Positions 1 to 5,797 are shown, counted from the first letter of the stretch. The stretch: 7,256 bases of DNA from an uncultured Streptococcus sp. (GCA_902480035.1 CABSRC010000085.1:1-7256); one strand, 5' to 3'. The notes: generated from the sequence alone by a model not told the origin. Made by a program: numbers and translations.

Positions 1-118
1 CGATAACAATGTTCTCATCTTTATTATATTCCGCATGAAGGATATCTGGTAGTTCTATCTTTATTTCACAACCATCCCACTCCCATGTTACCATCTGTTC
101 ACTGTAATCGATTTTCAT
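1..118 (-). CDS. Small hypothetical protein, 3' part outside window
   Basis: This is a partial frame of 39 codons, beginning MKIDYSEQMVTW and still open at the window edge. The start is supported by AGGAG seven bases upstream of the ATG at 118; a second ATG directly in front (121-119) is only four bases from the same site. The visible part is acidic and has two Trp close together (TWEWDG), with no signal peptide or membrane segment. It starts 20 bases after the stop of the frameshifted gene at 139-373, so the two were probably one transcription unit. I do not recognise the family. Tandem small soluble proteins of this kind often belong to toxin-immunity or secretion accessory modules, but nothing visible here proves that. 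Confidence 0.6.
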   Translation of the reverse strand, partial: MKIDYSEQMVTWEWDGCEIKIELPDILHAEYNKDENIVI

Positions 119-138
119 CATCCTTCTCCTACTCTAAC

Positions 139-373
139 TCAGATAAATTCGATCTGTATTGTTTGCTCAGTCATCATGGACTGCACTTCCTCGACAAGTT
201 TATCAATCTCGTTCTGTGTGATACGAATGTGGTTGAATGATGCCTCACAATTCTGTATACTTGACCTATATACAGTAAAACTTCCATCAATCAACAATTC
301 TCCCTTTTGCTTTTAAAACATTACCATTTTCATAATCAAAAGTGATGATAGACCTTGGACTAGAAATTTTCAT
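139..373 (-). pseudogene. Small hypothetical protein gene, broken by a +1 frameshift
   Basis: From the ATG at 373 the frame reads MKISSPRSIITFDYENG and stops after 28 codons (TGA at 289-287). Shifting one base at the AAAAGGG run (308-302) continues without a stop as GELLIDGSFTVYRSSIQ up to TGA at 141-139, restoring a protein of about 77 residues. The joined product has a beta-rich N-terminal half and a helical, acidic C-terminal half (EIDKLVEEVQSMMTE). One extra G or A in the run explains the break. It may be a true mutation, a phase-variable tract or a sequencing error. The leader has AAGGAAGG before the ATG and the next small gene follows 20 bases after the stop. Function is unknown. Confidence 0.65.
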
Positions 374-403
374 TTTCCTTCCTTTTCTTATATCCCTTTT
401 AGA

Positions 404-451
404 CTAAACTTGCAGAGCACTCATAATCTTCTTAATTTGGTATTCCAACAT
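404..451 (-). CDS. Possible 15-codon mini-ORF or gene remnant
   Basis: The ATG at 451 opens MLEYQIKKIMSALQV and stops with TAG at 406-404, 30 bases ahead of the start of the frameshifted gene. A weak AAGG lies about ten bases upstream. It is inside the transcript expected from the promoter at 491-520. It could be a leader peptide, a decayed 5' gene fragment or chance; nothing decides between these. Confidence 0.2.
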   Translation of the reverse strand: MLEYQIKKIMSALQV

Positions 452-490
452 GATAGAATTACCTTAAAAGACAATGTTACGTTTTCCACT

Positions 491-520
491 ATTATACCAT
501 ACAAGAACTTTCCCCAAGAA
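491..520 (-). promoter_or_regulatory. Promoter for the small-gene module
   Basis: Read on the minus strand, a perfect TATAAT (496-491) is preceded by TGG, giving an extended -10. A poor -35 (TTCTTG, 520-515) lies 18 bases upstream. It points at the mini-ORF and the small genes at 373-1, separately from tRNA-Arg, whose terminator lies just upstream. Confidence 0.55.
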
Positions 521-540
521 CCATCCTTGCATAAACCAAC

Positions 541-565
541 AAAAAAACACTGAAGATTCAGTGTT
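541..565 (-). terminator. Terminator after tRNA-Arg
   Basis: The inverted repeat AACACTGAA / TTCAGTGTT (546-554 and 557-565) is followed, on the minus strand, by seven T. It lies 12 bases beyond the tRNA 3' end, so it closes the rplS-tRNA transcript. Confidence 0.85.
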
Positions 566-577
566 CTTTTCTATTTA

Positions 578-649
578 TGTCCCCTGCCGGAATCGAACCA
601 GCAACTACTCCTTAGGAGGGAGTTGTTATATCCATTGAACTAAGGGGAC
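578..649 (-). tRNA. tRNA-Arg, anticodon CCT
   Basis: A full cloverleaf can be drawn. The acceptor stem is GTCCCCT / AGGGGAC with discriminator A. The D arm starts GTTC and contains AATGGATA. The anticodon stem ACTCC / GGAGT encloses CTCCTAA, giving anticodon CCT, which reads AGG. The T arm has TTCGATT between GCTGG and CCGGC. CCA is not encoded. The gene lies 43 bases downstream of rplS with a terminator-like hairpin between and no clear promoter, so it is probably made by read-through from rplS and processed. Its 3' end faces the AT-rich accessory stretch at 1-540. Confidence 0.95.
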
Positions 650-653
650 CTAT

Positions 654-684
654 AAAAAAAGAAGCGAGATCACTCCCGCCTCCT
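654..684 (-). terminator. Hairpin plus T run after rplS
   Basis: On the minus strand GAGGC(GG)GAG pairs with CTCGCTTC (one G-T pair, a two-base bulge, loop TGAT) and is followed by TTTTTTT. It begins nine bases after the rplS stop codon. The bulge suggests incomplete termination, which would let some transcripts reach tRNA-Arg. Confidence 0.7.
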
Positions 685-692
685 TGTTCGTC

Positions 693-1040
693 TTAACGAC
701 GGATTTCTTTAATACGAGCTGCTTTACCTTGCAATGCACGAAGGTAATACAATTTCGCACGACGTACTTTACCGTAACGTACAACTTCAATCTTTTCTAC
801 ACGTGGAGTGTGTACTGGGAATGTACGTTCAACACCGACACCGTTAGAGATTTTACGAACAGTGTACATTTCAGTGTGTCCTTGACCTTTACGAGCGATA
901 ACTACGCCTTCAAAGATCTGGATACGTTCACGAGATCCTTCGACAACTTTCGCGTGTACACGAACAGTGTCACCAGGACGGAATGCAGGGATATCAGTAC
1001 GAAGTTGACCTTCAGTCAAGCTTTGGATTAATGGATTCAT
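693..1040 (-). CDS. rplS: 50S ribosomal protein L19
   Basis: The product is a 115-residue protein of the bacterial L19 family, a large-subunit protein located near the interface with the small subunit. The sequence shows the whole family pattern: MNPLIQSL at the N-terminus, FRPGDTVRVHAKVVEG (about 20-35), RIQIFEGVVIARKG (about 39-52), the SNGVGVERTFPVHTP block (about 65-79) and the basic C-terminus KVRRAKLYYLRAL. Length is normal. The ATG at 1040 is preceded by AGGAG at a seven-base spacing. The gene has its own promoter and structured leader (1041-1153) and is followed by a terminator and tRNA-Arg. It is not grouped with rpsP-rimM-trmD, unlike in Escherichia coli. Confidence 0.98.
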   Translation of the reverse strand: MNPLIQSLTEGQLRTDIPAFRPGDTVRVHAKVVEGSRERIQIFEGVVIARKGQGHTEMYTVRKISNGVGVERTFPVHTPRVEKIEVVRYGKVRRAKLYYLRALQGKAARIKEIRR

Positions 1041-1120
1041 TTTATTCTCCTATCTTCGTCAATCTTGAGGGACCTCCCTCAGCGGATAAACTGTATTTTT
1101 GTGCTTCCATTACGCACAGA
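1041..1120 (-). promoter_or_regulatory. rplS leader RNA, probable L19 leader
   Basis: The roughly 80-base untranslated leader holds two hairpins: GTGC / GCAC closing the loop 1105-1113, and TGAGGGA / TCCCTCA (1066-1072 and 1075-1081), followed by AGGAG (1051-1047). Autoregulatory L19 leaders are known in Bacillales and Lactobacillales. The position and the two-hairpin layout fit, but I have not compared it with a covariance model. Confidence 0.55.
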
Positions 1121-1124
1121 AACT

Positions 1125-1153
1125 ATCATATCAGATAATTTCAGGTTTGTAAA
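1125..1153 (-). promoter_or_regulatory. rplS promoter
   Basis: On the minus strand TTTACA (1153-1148) and TATGAT (1130-1125) are separated by exactly 17 bases, with TGA in front of the -10 (extended -10). The -35 lies 10 bases after the stop codon of the CLC gene. Confidence 0.85.
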
Positions 1154-1163
1154 GCTCTTTTCT

Positions 1164-2381
1164 CTACTTTTTCGCAACTTTTTGACCGGAATAAATGCTC
1201 CACTCTTTTGGTAGGCAATAGGCGATGGCACAAGCAATGACAAAGAAAGGAAGATTGGCATAGCCAAAGACTTCTCCTCCGATCAAGACCGGTGCGAGCA
1301 AGGTCGTCGTCGCACTGCCAAAGACACTGGCATAACCAATAGCGGCCACGACTAAGACTGGTAACCCTAGCATAGGAGCGAGAAAGACTCCAAGCGTAGC
1401 CCCGATCGCAAAGAGCGGTGTCACTTCTCCTCCTTGGTAACCAGCTGAAATCGTCACCACGGTAAAGAGGAGCTTCAAGATCCAGTCATAACTCTGCGCA
1501 CTGCCCTGATGAAAAGCCACATCAATCAGATTGGTTCCAAGTCCACTGTATGTTCCGACCTTGGTCAGCTGGAGGGTCAAGAGGACCAAGCTAAGTCCAG
1601 CCCCTATAAGGGAAATCCGGATATAGGGATTAGGCAAGACTTGAGCGACTGCTTTCTTCAACCAAGAAAGGCTAACTGCAAAGAGTTTCCCAGCGAGTCC
1701 AAAAGCTAGGCCAAGTAGAGCGACTTTGATCAAGGTCTCTGGTGTCCAGCTCAGCGTTTCTCTTAGTGGCACAGCAAATTTCTCCAAACCAAGGGCGTGA
1801 GAGGTGAAGCTCGCCACGATCGAGGCGACGAGGGCAGGATAGAGAGCCACCAACTGCAACTCCCCAACCGTCAAGACTTCAAGGGCAAAGAAGGTTGCTG
1901 CGAGTGGCGTCTGAAAGAGCCCCGCAAAACCAGCTGCCATCCCAGTCATGAGAAAGATACGTGAAGCATCTGGAATCTTAATATGACGGGCAAAACGATG
2001 CGAAAGGGTCGCTCCGATCTGGACCGCTACGCCTTCCCGACCGACCGAACCACCAAAGAGGTGGCTCATCCAGGTCGTCAGCATGATCAAAGGCACCAAG
2101 ACCAAGGGGATTTTCTCCTCACGCGCGTGTCCAACATCAAAGATCAGGCCCATCCCTTTTGAAGCCTTGCCACCAAAACGTTTGTAGAGATAAACAATGA
2201 CAAGACCCGCTATGGCTAGAAAAAGAATCAAGGGCCAATGCTGGCTTCGGACATCTCCAATCAGGAGCAATCCTTGACCAAAAATCATGTCAATAGCACC
2301 GACCAAGAGACCAATGAAAAGCGCCATCCCTGTTAGGACCACATACTGTTGTGCTTTTTGCTTAATCGATAGACTAGTCAC
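1164..2381 (-). CDS. CLC-type fluoride/proton antiporter
   Basis: This is a 405-residue polytopic membrane protein of the CLC family without C-terminal CBS domains. Landmarks are GMGLI at 76-80 in place of the chloride-type GSGIP, GREGV at 114-118 with the gating Glu116, YQGGEVTP at 315-322 in place of GxFxP, and Tyr397 in SIYSGQ near the C-terminus. The Met of the GMGLI motif, the GREGV variant and the GGEVTP loop are features of the CLC-F clade, which exports fluoride in exchange for protons, rather than of chloride channels. That assignment is inferred from motifs. The start is GTG at 2381, with AGGAGG nine bases upstream, overlapping the chorismate mutase stop by 8 bp; translational coupling is likely. 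No fluoride riboswitch is visible upstream. Genome annotations usually call such genes chloride channel or EriC. Confidence 0.88.
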   Translation of the reverse strand: MTSLSIKQKAQQYVVLTGMALFIGLLVGAIDMIFGQGLLLIGDVRSQHWPLILFLAIAGLVIVYLYKRFGGKASKGMGLIFDVGHAREEKIPLVLVPLIMLTTWMSHLFGGSVGREGVAVQIGATLSHRFARHIKIPDASRIFLMTGMAAGFAGLFQTPLAATFFALEVLTVGELQLVALYPALVASIVASFTSHALGLEKFAVPLRETLSWTPETLIKVALLGLAFGLAGKLFAVSLSWLKKAVAQVLPNPYIRISLIGAGLSLVLLTLQLTKVGTYSGLGTNLIDVAFHQGSAQSYDWILKLLFTVVTISAGYQGGEVTPLFAIGATLGVFLAPMLGLPVLVVAAIGYASVFGSATTTLLAPVLIGGEVFGYANLPFFVIACAIAYCLPKEWSIYSGQKVAKK

Positions 2382-2646
2382 GCGCCCTCACCTCCTCTTG
2401 GAAGTCTCTCGAGCGCTTCATCATATCTTGAAACTGAGCTTGAATGGTCGCACGATACTGCTCATCCGTCACAAGAGAGCCTACTTTCTCAAGCACCTCT
2501 CTTTCCCTTCCTTGATCGAGCACAGGTAAGCCCTGCTGCTCCTTATATTCTACAATCTGACCGACACAGACCATCCGTCTTTCCAGCAAGGCTACAAGCT
2601 CTTGATCGATCTGGTCAATGTCCTTACGAATCTGATCTAAATCCAT
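2374..2646 (-). CDS. Chorismate mutase, AroQ type
   Basis: This 90-residue all-helical enzyme converts chorismate to prephenate, the entry to phenylalanine and tyrosine synthesis, in the cytoplasm as a dimer. The active-site set of the E. coli AroQ domain is present at the same spacing: Arg7, Arg24, Lys35, Asp44, Arg47-Glu48, and a Ser/Gln pair four residues apart in the last helix (SRDFQ). No prephenate dehydratase or dehydrogenase domain is attached. I place the start at the ATG at 2646, which has GAGGAG four bases upstream and gives the usual family length. An in-frame ATG at 2691 would add 15 non-family residues behind a poorer site. It follows the flavodoxin gene by 64 bases without a terminator and overlaps the CLC gene. 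Confidence 0.92.
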   Translation of the reverse strand: MDLDQIRKDIDQIDQELVALLERRMVCVGQIVEYKEQQGLPVLDQGREREVLEKVGSLVTDEQYRATIQAQFQDMMKRSRDFQEEVRARD

Positions 2647-2710
2647 GCGTCTCCTCTTTATTTTTGGATATAAATCGAGGTTGTAATCCATCGATCCAGC
2701 CTCTTTGTCA

Positions 2711-3154
2711 TTAATTTGCTTTTGCTACGAGTTCTTCTGCAAAGGATTCTAATTTTTCAATGTCTTCGTCTTCTGCAGACAAATCAACTTTGACACACTC
2801 AGAACCTTTTTCAGCACCCGTCGCAGCGAAGCAACGGTCAAAATCATCAACTGCTTTACAGAATTCATCGTAGAAGGTATCACCTGATCCTACCACACCG
2901 TAAAGTTTGCCTTTGAGATCAAGGCCTGCCAAATCTTCGTAGAAATCTTGGATCTCATCTGGAAGTTCTCCATCACCGTATGTATAAGTCGCTACCACTG
3001 CGATATCCGCATCAAGGAAGTCCTCCGCATCCACAGTTGTACACTCATCCACATCTACTTCGACACCAAGATCACGGAATTTGTCCGCTACGATATCAGC
3101 AATTTCTTCAGTATTTCCAGTCATACTAGCAAAAACAATCTTCGCTACAGTCAT
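2711..3154 (-). CDS. Flavodoxin, short-chain
   Basis: This is a 147-residue FMN-binding electron carrier of the cytoplasm. The phosphate loop SMTGNT is at 10-15, the first isoalloxazine loop TYTYGDGELP at 56-65, and the second, GSGDTFYDEF, at 89-98. It lacks the extra loop of long-chain flavodoxins and is strongly acidic, as usual. The ATG at 3154 has GGGAGG five bases upstream and begins MTVAKIVFAS, the normal first strand. A longer in-frame reading up to 3244 would include the promoter and is not credible. It is the first gene of the flavodoxin, chorismate mutase, CLC unit. The redox partner cannot be seen here; a link to chorismate supply by chorismate synthase, which needs reduced flavin, is only a guess. 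Confidence 0.95.
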   Translation of the reverse strand: MTVAKIVFASMTGNTEEIADIVADKFRDLGVEVDVDECTTVDAEDFLDADIAVVATYTYGDGELPDEIQDFYEDLAGLDLKGKLYGVVGSGDTFYDEFCKAVDDFDRCFAATGAEKGSECVKVDLSAEDEDIEKLESFAEELVAKAN

Positions 3155-3181
3155 AATTTCCTCCCAAAAGCTATTTCCCGT

Positions 3182-3190
3182 ATTATACCA
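3182..3190 (-). promoter_or_regulatory. Extended -10 promoter of the flavodoxin operon
   Basis: On the minus strand TGG (3190-3188) precedes a perfect TATAAT (3187-3182), 27 bases before the flavodoxin ATG. The hexamer at the -35 distance (GTGCAA) is poor, so recognition probably rests on the extended -10. Confidence 0.7.
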
Positions 3191-3253
3191 CTTTTTCAAG
3201 CATTTTGCACGAAACCTTTCCCGATAAGGTGAAAGAAGGGACACGTTTCAAGA

Positions 3254-3316
3254 ATTAGGACCGATTCAACCTAATCGCCCTTGTTTTCCTCTATTGATGG
3301 ATTTATTCTATCCATC
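3254..3316 (-). terminator. Two hairpins after the membrane-anchored protein gene
   Basis: GATGGAT / ATCCATC (3296-3302 and 3310-3316) spans the stop codon, and ATTAGG / CCTAAT (3254-3259 and 3270-3275) follows about 20 bases on. Neither is followed by a clear T run on the minus strand, so termination here is uncertain and reading on into the flavodoxin operon is possible. Confidence 0.3.
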
Positions 3317-4054
3317 CCTTCCTTCCGCTTCGTGTTCTTCTTCAATATCTTTAATACGCTGGATTTCTTCATCTAGTTTTTTATTAAATTCAGATTCAGT
3401 TTGATAGGGATATGAAAAACGGCTCCAGGTATACCACTTCAACCCATCTTTCCCTTTAAAATACCATTCAAGTTTGATCGGTAAATAATTTTGATTATAG
3501 GTGATCCGAACTTTGGAAAATTGGTCAGTTTTTTCTAAAACTCTAGCCTCAAATGCAGGTGTCTTTTCCTCTTTTACTAGTGATTTTGTGATTAGAGATT
3601 TCGGATCTCGCTCAATGATAAAGTTTGATTGTTCGATCTCATCTTTTGAAACCTTTAAATTCAGAATTGCGGAAGTAATATTTCGGTATAAGTCTCTATG
3701 ATACCTATCGGATGGTTTTTCGTCCGAATAACTGCCATATTTTTTCCCATTTTTTACTACTACTTGAGTTATACTATAAGAATTATTGCTCCTCAAATCA
3801 TAGCCATTCTCAAAATTAAATCGATAAGAATTTTCATATTCTGCACTATCCACAACAATAAAACGTTGTTTTTCTAGTATCGATTTTGAATCTTCTTTAA
3901 TCTTACCTCTTTGAACAACTATGAAAATTCCAGCAACAACTACAAGAATCAAAACAACTAGAAAGACTTTCGAACTGAATCGTCTCTTTTTAATTTCTTT
4001 CATCATATTTATCCATTCTACCAAAATATTGAACTTCTGTAAAACCGCTTCCAT
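3308..4054 (-). CDS. Membrane-anchored protein of unknown function
   Basis: Up to 248 residues with one hydrophobic span (about 30-47, VFLVVLILVVVAGIFIVV) after a basic stretch KEIKKRR, predicting a cytoplasmic N-terminus and an extracellular domain of about 200 residues. There is no Cys, so it is not a lipoprotein, and no LPxTG. The outer domain is rich in Tyr, Lys and Asn with beta-like segments (SSxFRVRIT-style strands near 180-200, KLEWYFKG) and ends in a charged helix (KKLDEEIQRIKDIEEE). The start is unsure: the ATG at 4054 has AGGAG only two bases upstream, while ATGs at 4006 and 4003 would give MKEIKKRR, a more usual N-terminus, behind a weak GGA. The gene is visibly more AT-rich than its neighbours and lies between two conserved housekeeping genes, as an insertion would. 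I do not recognise a family. Confidence 0.72.
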   Translation of the reverse strand: MEAVLQKFNILVEWINMMKEIKKRRFSSKVFLVVLILVVVAGIFIVVQRGKIKEDSKSILEKQRFIVVDSAEYENSYRFNFENGYDLRSNNSYSITQVVVKNGKKYGSYSDEKPSDRYHRDLYRNITSAILNLKVSKDEIEQSNFIIERDPKSLITKSLVKEEKTPAFEARVLEKTDQFSKVRITYNQNYLPIKLEWYFKGKDGLKWYTWSRFSYPYQTESEFNKKLDEEIQRIKDIEEEHEAEGRDG

Positions 4055-4077
4055 AGCTCCTAATTAGTGATAAATGC

Positions 4078-4107
4078 TTGCTGGATGGGCCTTTCTTATG
4101 TTAAAAT
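4078..4107 (+). promoter_or_regulatory. Promoter of the DHH phosphodiesterase gene
   Basis: TTGCTG (4078-4083) and TAAAAT (4102-4107) are separated by 18 bases, with TGT before the -10. The ATG at 4131 follows a GAGG site at 4121-4124. Bases 4091-4107 match the promoter at 5124-5140 at 16 of 17 positions. Confidence 0.65.
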
Positions 4108-4130
4108 TGACAGAGAAAATGAGGTAATGT

Positions 4131-5075
4131 ATGAACGTAATGAATGAAATTCTTGAAAAAATTCAAGCTTATGACACGATTATTATCCACCGTCATCAAA
4201 ATCCGGATCCGGATGCGATTGGTAGCCAGGTGGGCTTGCGGGATCTCCTGCGTGCGCACTTCCCTCAAAAGCGGGTCTTGGCAACTGGCTATGATGAACC
4301 GACCTTGACTTGGCTTGCTGAGATGGATGAGGTCAAGGATGAGGATTATGAGGGGGCTTTAGTGATTGTCTGTGATACGGCCAATACTCCCCGAATCGAT
4401 GACAAACGCTATATGACTGGTGATTTCCTGATCAAGATCGACCACCATCCAAATGACGATGCATATGGCGATCTGCTCTGGGTTGATACAGACTCAAGCT
4501 CTACCAGTGAGCTGATTGCACTTTTTGCTAAAGAATTGGATCTCGAACTCCCGGTTAGTGCTGCGCGTCTCCTCTATGCTGGGATTGTTGGCGATACAGG
4601 TCGCTTCCTTTATCCTGCTACTTCGACTCGGACTTTTGAGATCGCTGCAACTCTTCGAAGCATTCCCTTTGATTTTACAGCACTTGCTCGTCAGATGGAT
4701 ACGATCAATCTCAAAACTGCTAAGCTTCAAGGCTATGTCTATGACCATCTTGAGATCGATGAACATGGTGCTGCGCGTGTTACCTTGACACAAGAGCTCT
4801 TGAAAAAATTCGATCTACGTGATTCCGAGACTGCTGCCATTGTTGGGGCTCCTGGACGCATTGATACCGTGTCTGTTTGGGCTATTTTTGTCGAGCAGGC
4901 AGACGGTCACTTCCGTGTCCGGATGCGCAGCAAACGAAAGGTGATCAACGAAATTGCCAAACGTCATAATGGTGGTGGCCATCCACTAGCGAGTGGAGCT
5001 AACTCCTACTCCCTTGAAGAAAATGACCAAATCTACCAAGAGTTACAAGAAGTAGCTCGCACAAACGAAGGCTGA
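4131..5075 (+). CDS. pde2: DHH/DHHA1 phosphodiesterase, Pde2/NrnA type
   Basis: This 314-residue cytoplasmic, metal-dependent enzyme cleaves pApA (from c-di-AMP), short RNA oligomers and, in some relatives, 3'-phosphoadenosine 5'-phosphate to mononucleotides. The DHH domain shows HRHQNPDPDAIGS (20-32; His22, Asp26, Asp28), CDT (Asp82), the signature DHH (104-106) and GIVGDTGRF (Asp155). The DHHA1 substrate-binding domain carries FRVRMRSK (261-268) and GGGHPLASG (281-289). There are no PAS, GGDEF or membrane domains, so it is not GdpP/Pde1. Length is normal. In pneumococcus the enzyme encoded beside flavodoxin and L31 genes is called Pde2 (from memory), which fits this gene order. Its stop codon lies inside its own terminator stem. 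Confidence 0.93.
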   Translation: MNVMNEILEKIQAYDTIIIHRHQNPDPDAIGSQVGLRDLLRAHFPQKRVLATGYDEPTLTWLAEMDEVKDEDYEGALVIVCDTANTPRIDDKRYMTGDFLIKIDHHPNDDAYGDLLWVDTDSSSTSELIALFAKELDLELPVSAARLLYAGIVGDTGRFLYPATSTRTFEIAATLRSIPFDFTALARQMDTINLKTAKLQGYVYDHLEIDEHGAARVTLTQELLKKFDLRDSETAAIVGAPGRIDTVSVWAIFVEQADGHFRVRMRSKRKVINEIAKRHNGGGHPLASGANSYSLEENDQIYQELQEVARTNEG

Positions 5076-5096
5076 GAACCGATTCTCAGCCTTTTT
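5070..5096 (+). terminator. Terminator of pde2
   Basis: A perfect 9-bp stem GGCTGAGAA / TTCTCAGCC with loop CCGA is followed by TTTTT. The pde2 stop codon TGA (5073-5075) is part of the stem. Confidence 0.93.
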
Positions 5097-5111
5097 ATCT
5101 TGGTCATGGGG

Positions 5112-5140
5112 TTTTCATTTGATCTTTCTTATGGTAAAAT
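5112..5140 (+). promoter_or_regulatory. Promoter of the four-helix membrane protein gene
   Basis: TTTTCA (5112-5117) and TAAAAT (5135-5140) are separated by 17 bases, with TGG before the -10. It lies only 16 bases after the pde2 terminator T run, so the downstream gene is transcribed on its own. Confidence 0.7.
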
Positions 5141-5171
5141 AAAGCTAATAAAATTTTTAAGGAGACTTTTT

Positions 5172-5756
5172 ATGGAAAAAAATCGTTTGTTTATCATTAT
5201 CTCTGCTGCGGTAGCGATTCTTAGCTCTTTCTTGCCATGGGCAAGCCTGAATGCTGGTGCCTTTGGTTCATACAGCTGGAATGGCCTTCGCGGAGATGGA
5301 TGGTTCGTTATTATCTTCGCAGTCGTTGCGATTGTCCTTGCTTGCTTGAACGATGTAAAATCTTCACTACCAAAAGGTTTTGCAATTGGTGTTATCGTAG
5401 CAGGAGCTCTCTCAACTATCGTAACATTGATCGATGTCTTCGGTGTGAACAAGTACGCTGTTGACTTCAATGGTTATGGCGTTTCAATTGGCTTTGGTTT
5501 GATCCTTGCTTTAATCGCATCAATCGCTATTGTTGTAACTGGTCTCTTGGCGATGTCAGGTGGTAAAATCACAAAAGGAACATTCGAAGAACTTGCTGAA
5601 TCTGGTAAAGGATTTGCCCAATCTGTTGGACGCGTGACAACTTCTACTGTAAAAACTGCTGTAGATGAAATCAAAAAAGAAACACACGAACACACTGAAG
5701 GACAAGCTGATCAACCAGTTGAAGCACCAAAAGATCCAAATCAATCTGAACAATAA
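5172..5756 (+). CDS. Four-helix membrane protein with charged C-terminal tail
   Basis: A 194-residue protein with four likely membrane helices (about 6-22, 44-60, 69-90, 104-128). The first loop holds FLPW followed by a short polar stretch and GLRGDGW. The roughly 65-residue C-terminal tail (130-194) is hydrophilic, with a helical part (FEELAESGKGFAQ) and an acidic, Pro/Gln-rich end (EAPKDPNQSEQ), and probably lies in the cytoplasm. The ATG at 5172 has AAGGAGA six bases upstream; an in-frame ATG farther up at 5100 would run through the promoter and is rejected. It has its own promoter and terminator. I know no function for it. Such small four-helix proteins are common and poorly named in streptococci. 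Codon use looks like that of well-expressed neighbours. Confidence 0.88.
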   Translation: MEKNRLFIIISAAVAILSSFLPWASLNAGAFGSYSWNGLRGDGWFVIIFAVVAIVLACLNDVKSSLPKGFAIGVIVAGALSTIVTLIDVFGVNKYAVDFNGYGVSIGFGLILALIASIAIVVTGLLAMSGGKITKGTFEELAESGKGFAQSVGRVTTSTVKTAVDEIKKETHEHTEGQADQPVEAPKDPNQSEQ

Positions 5757-5767
5757 TAATATTAGAT

Positions 5768-5797
5768 TCACCTTGGCTTAGCCAGGGTGATTTTTTT
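5768..5797 (+). terminator. Terminator after the four-helix membrane protein
   Basis: TCACCTTGGC pairs with GCCAGGGTGA (one T-G wobble, loop TTA) and is followed by TTTTTTT. Confidence 0.93.

Noticed and set aside
684..1031. Long open frame on the plus strand antisense to rplS
   Set aside because: It is an exact mirror of a certain ribosomal gene, has no ribosome binding site, and its translation is rich in Thr, Phe and Ser with no family likeness.
1200..1260. GGCGATGG-like string resembling part of a fluoride riboswitch
   Set aside because: It lies inside the CLC coding region on the opposite strand and lacks the rest of the riboswitch; no such element is seen upstream of flavodoxin, chorismate mutase or CLC.
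2647..2691. N-terminal extension of chorismate mutase to an ATG at 2691
   Set aside because: The added residues are outside the AroQ fold and the ATG at 2646 has the better ribosome binding site.
3155..3244. N-terminal extension of flavodoxin to 3244
   Set aside because: It would cover the extended -10 promoter and the ribosome binding site; the first flavodoxin strand starts at the ATG at 3154.
3308..4054. Lipoprotein or sortase-anchored protein
   Set aside because: There is no Cys for a lipobox and no LPxTG motif; the hydrophobic span is an internal anchor near the N-terminus.
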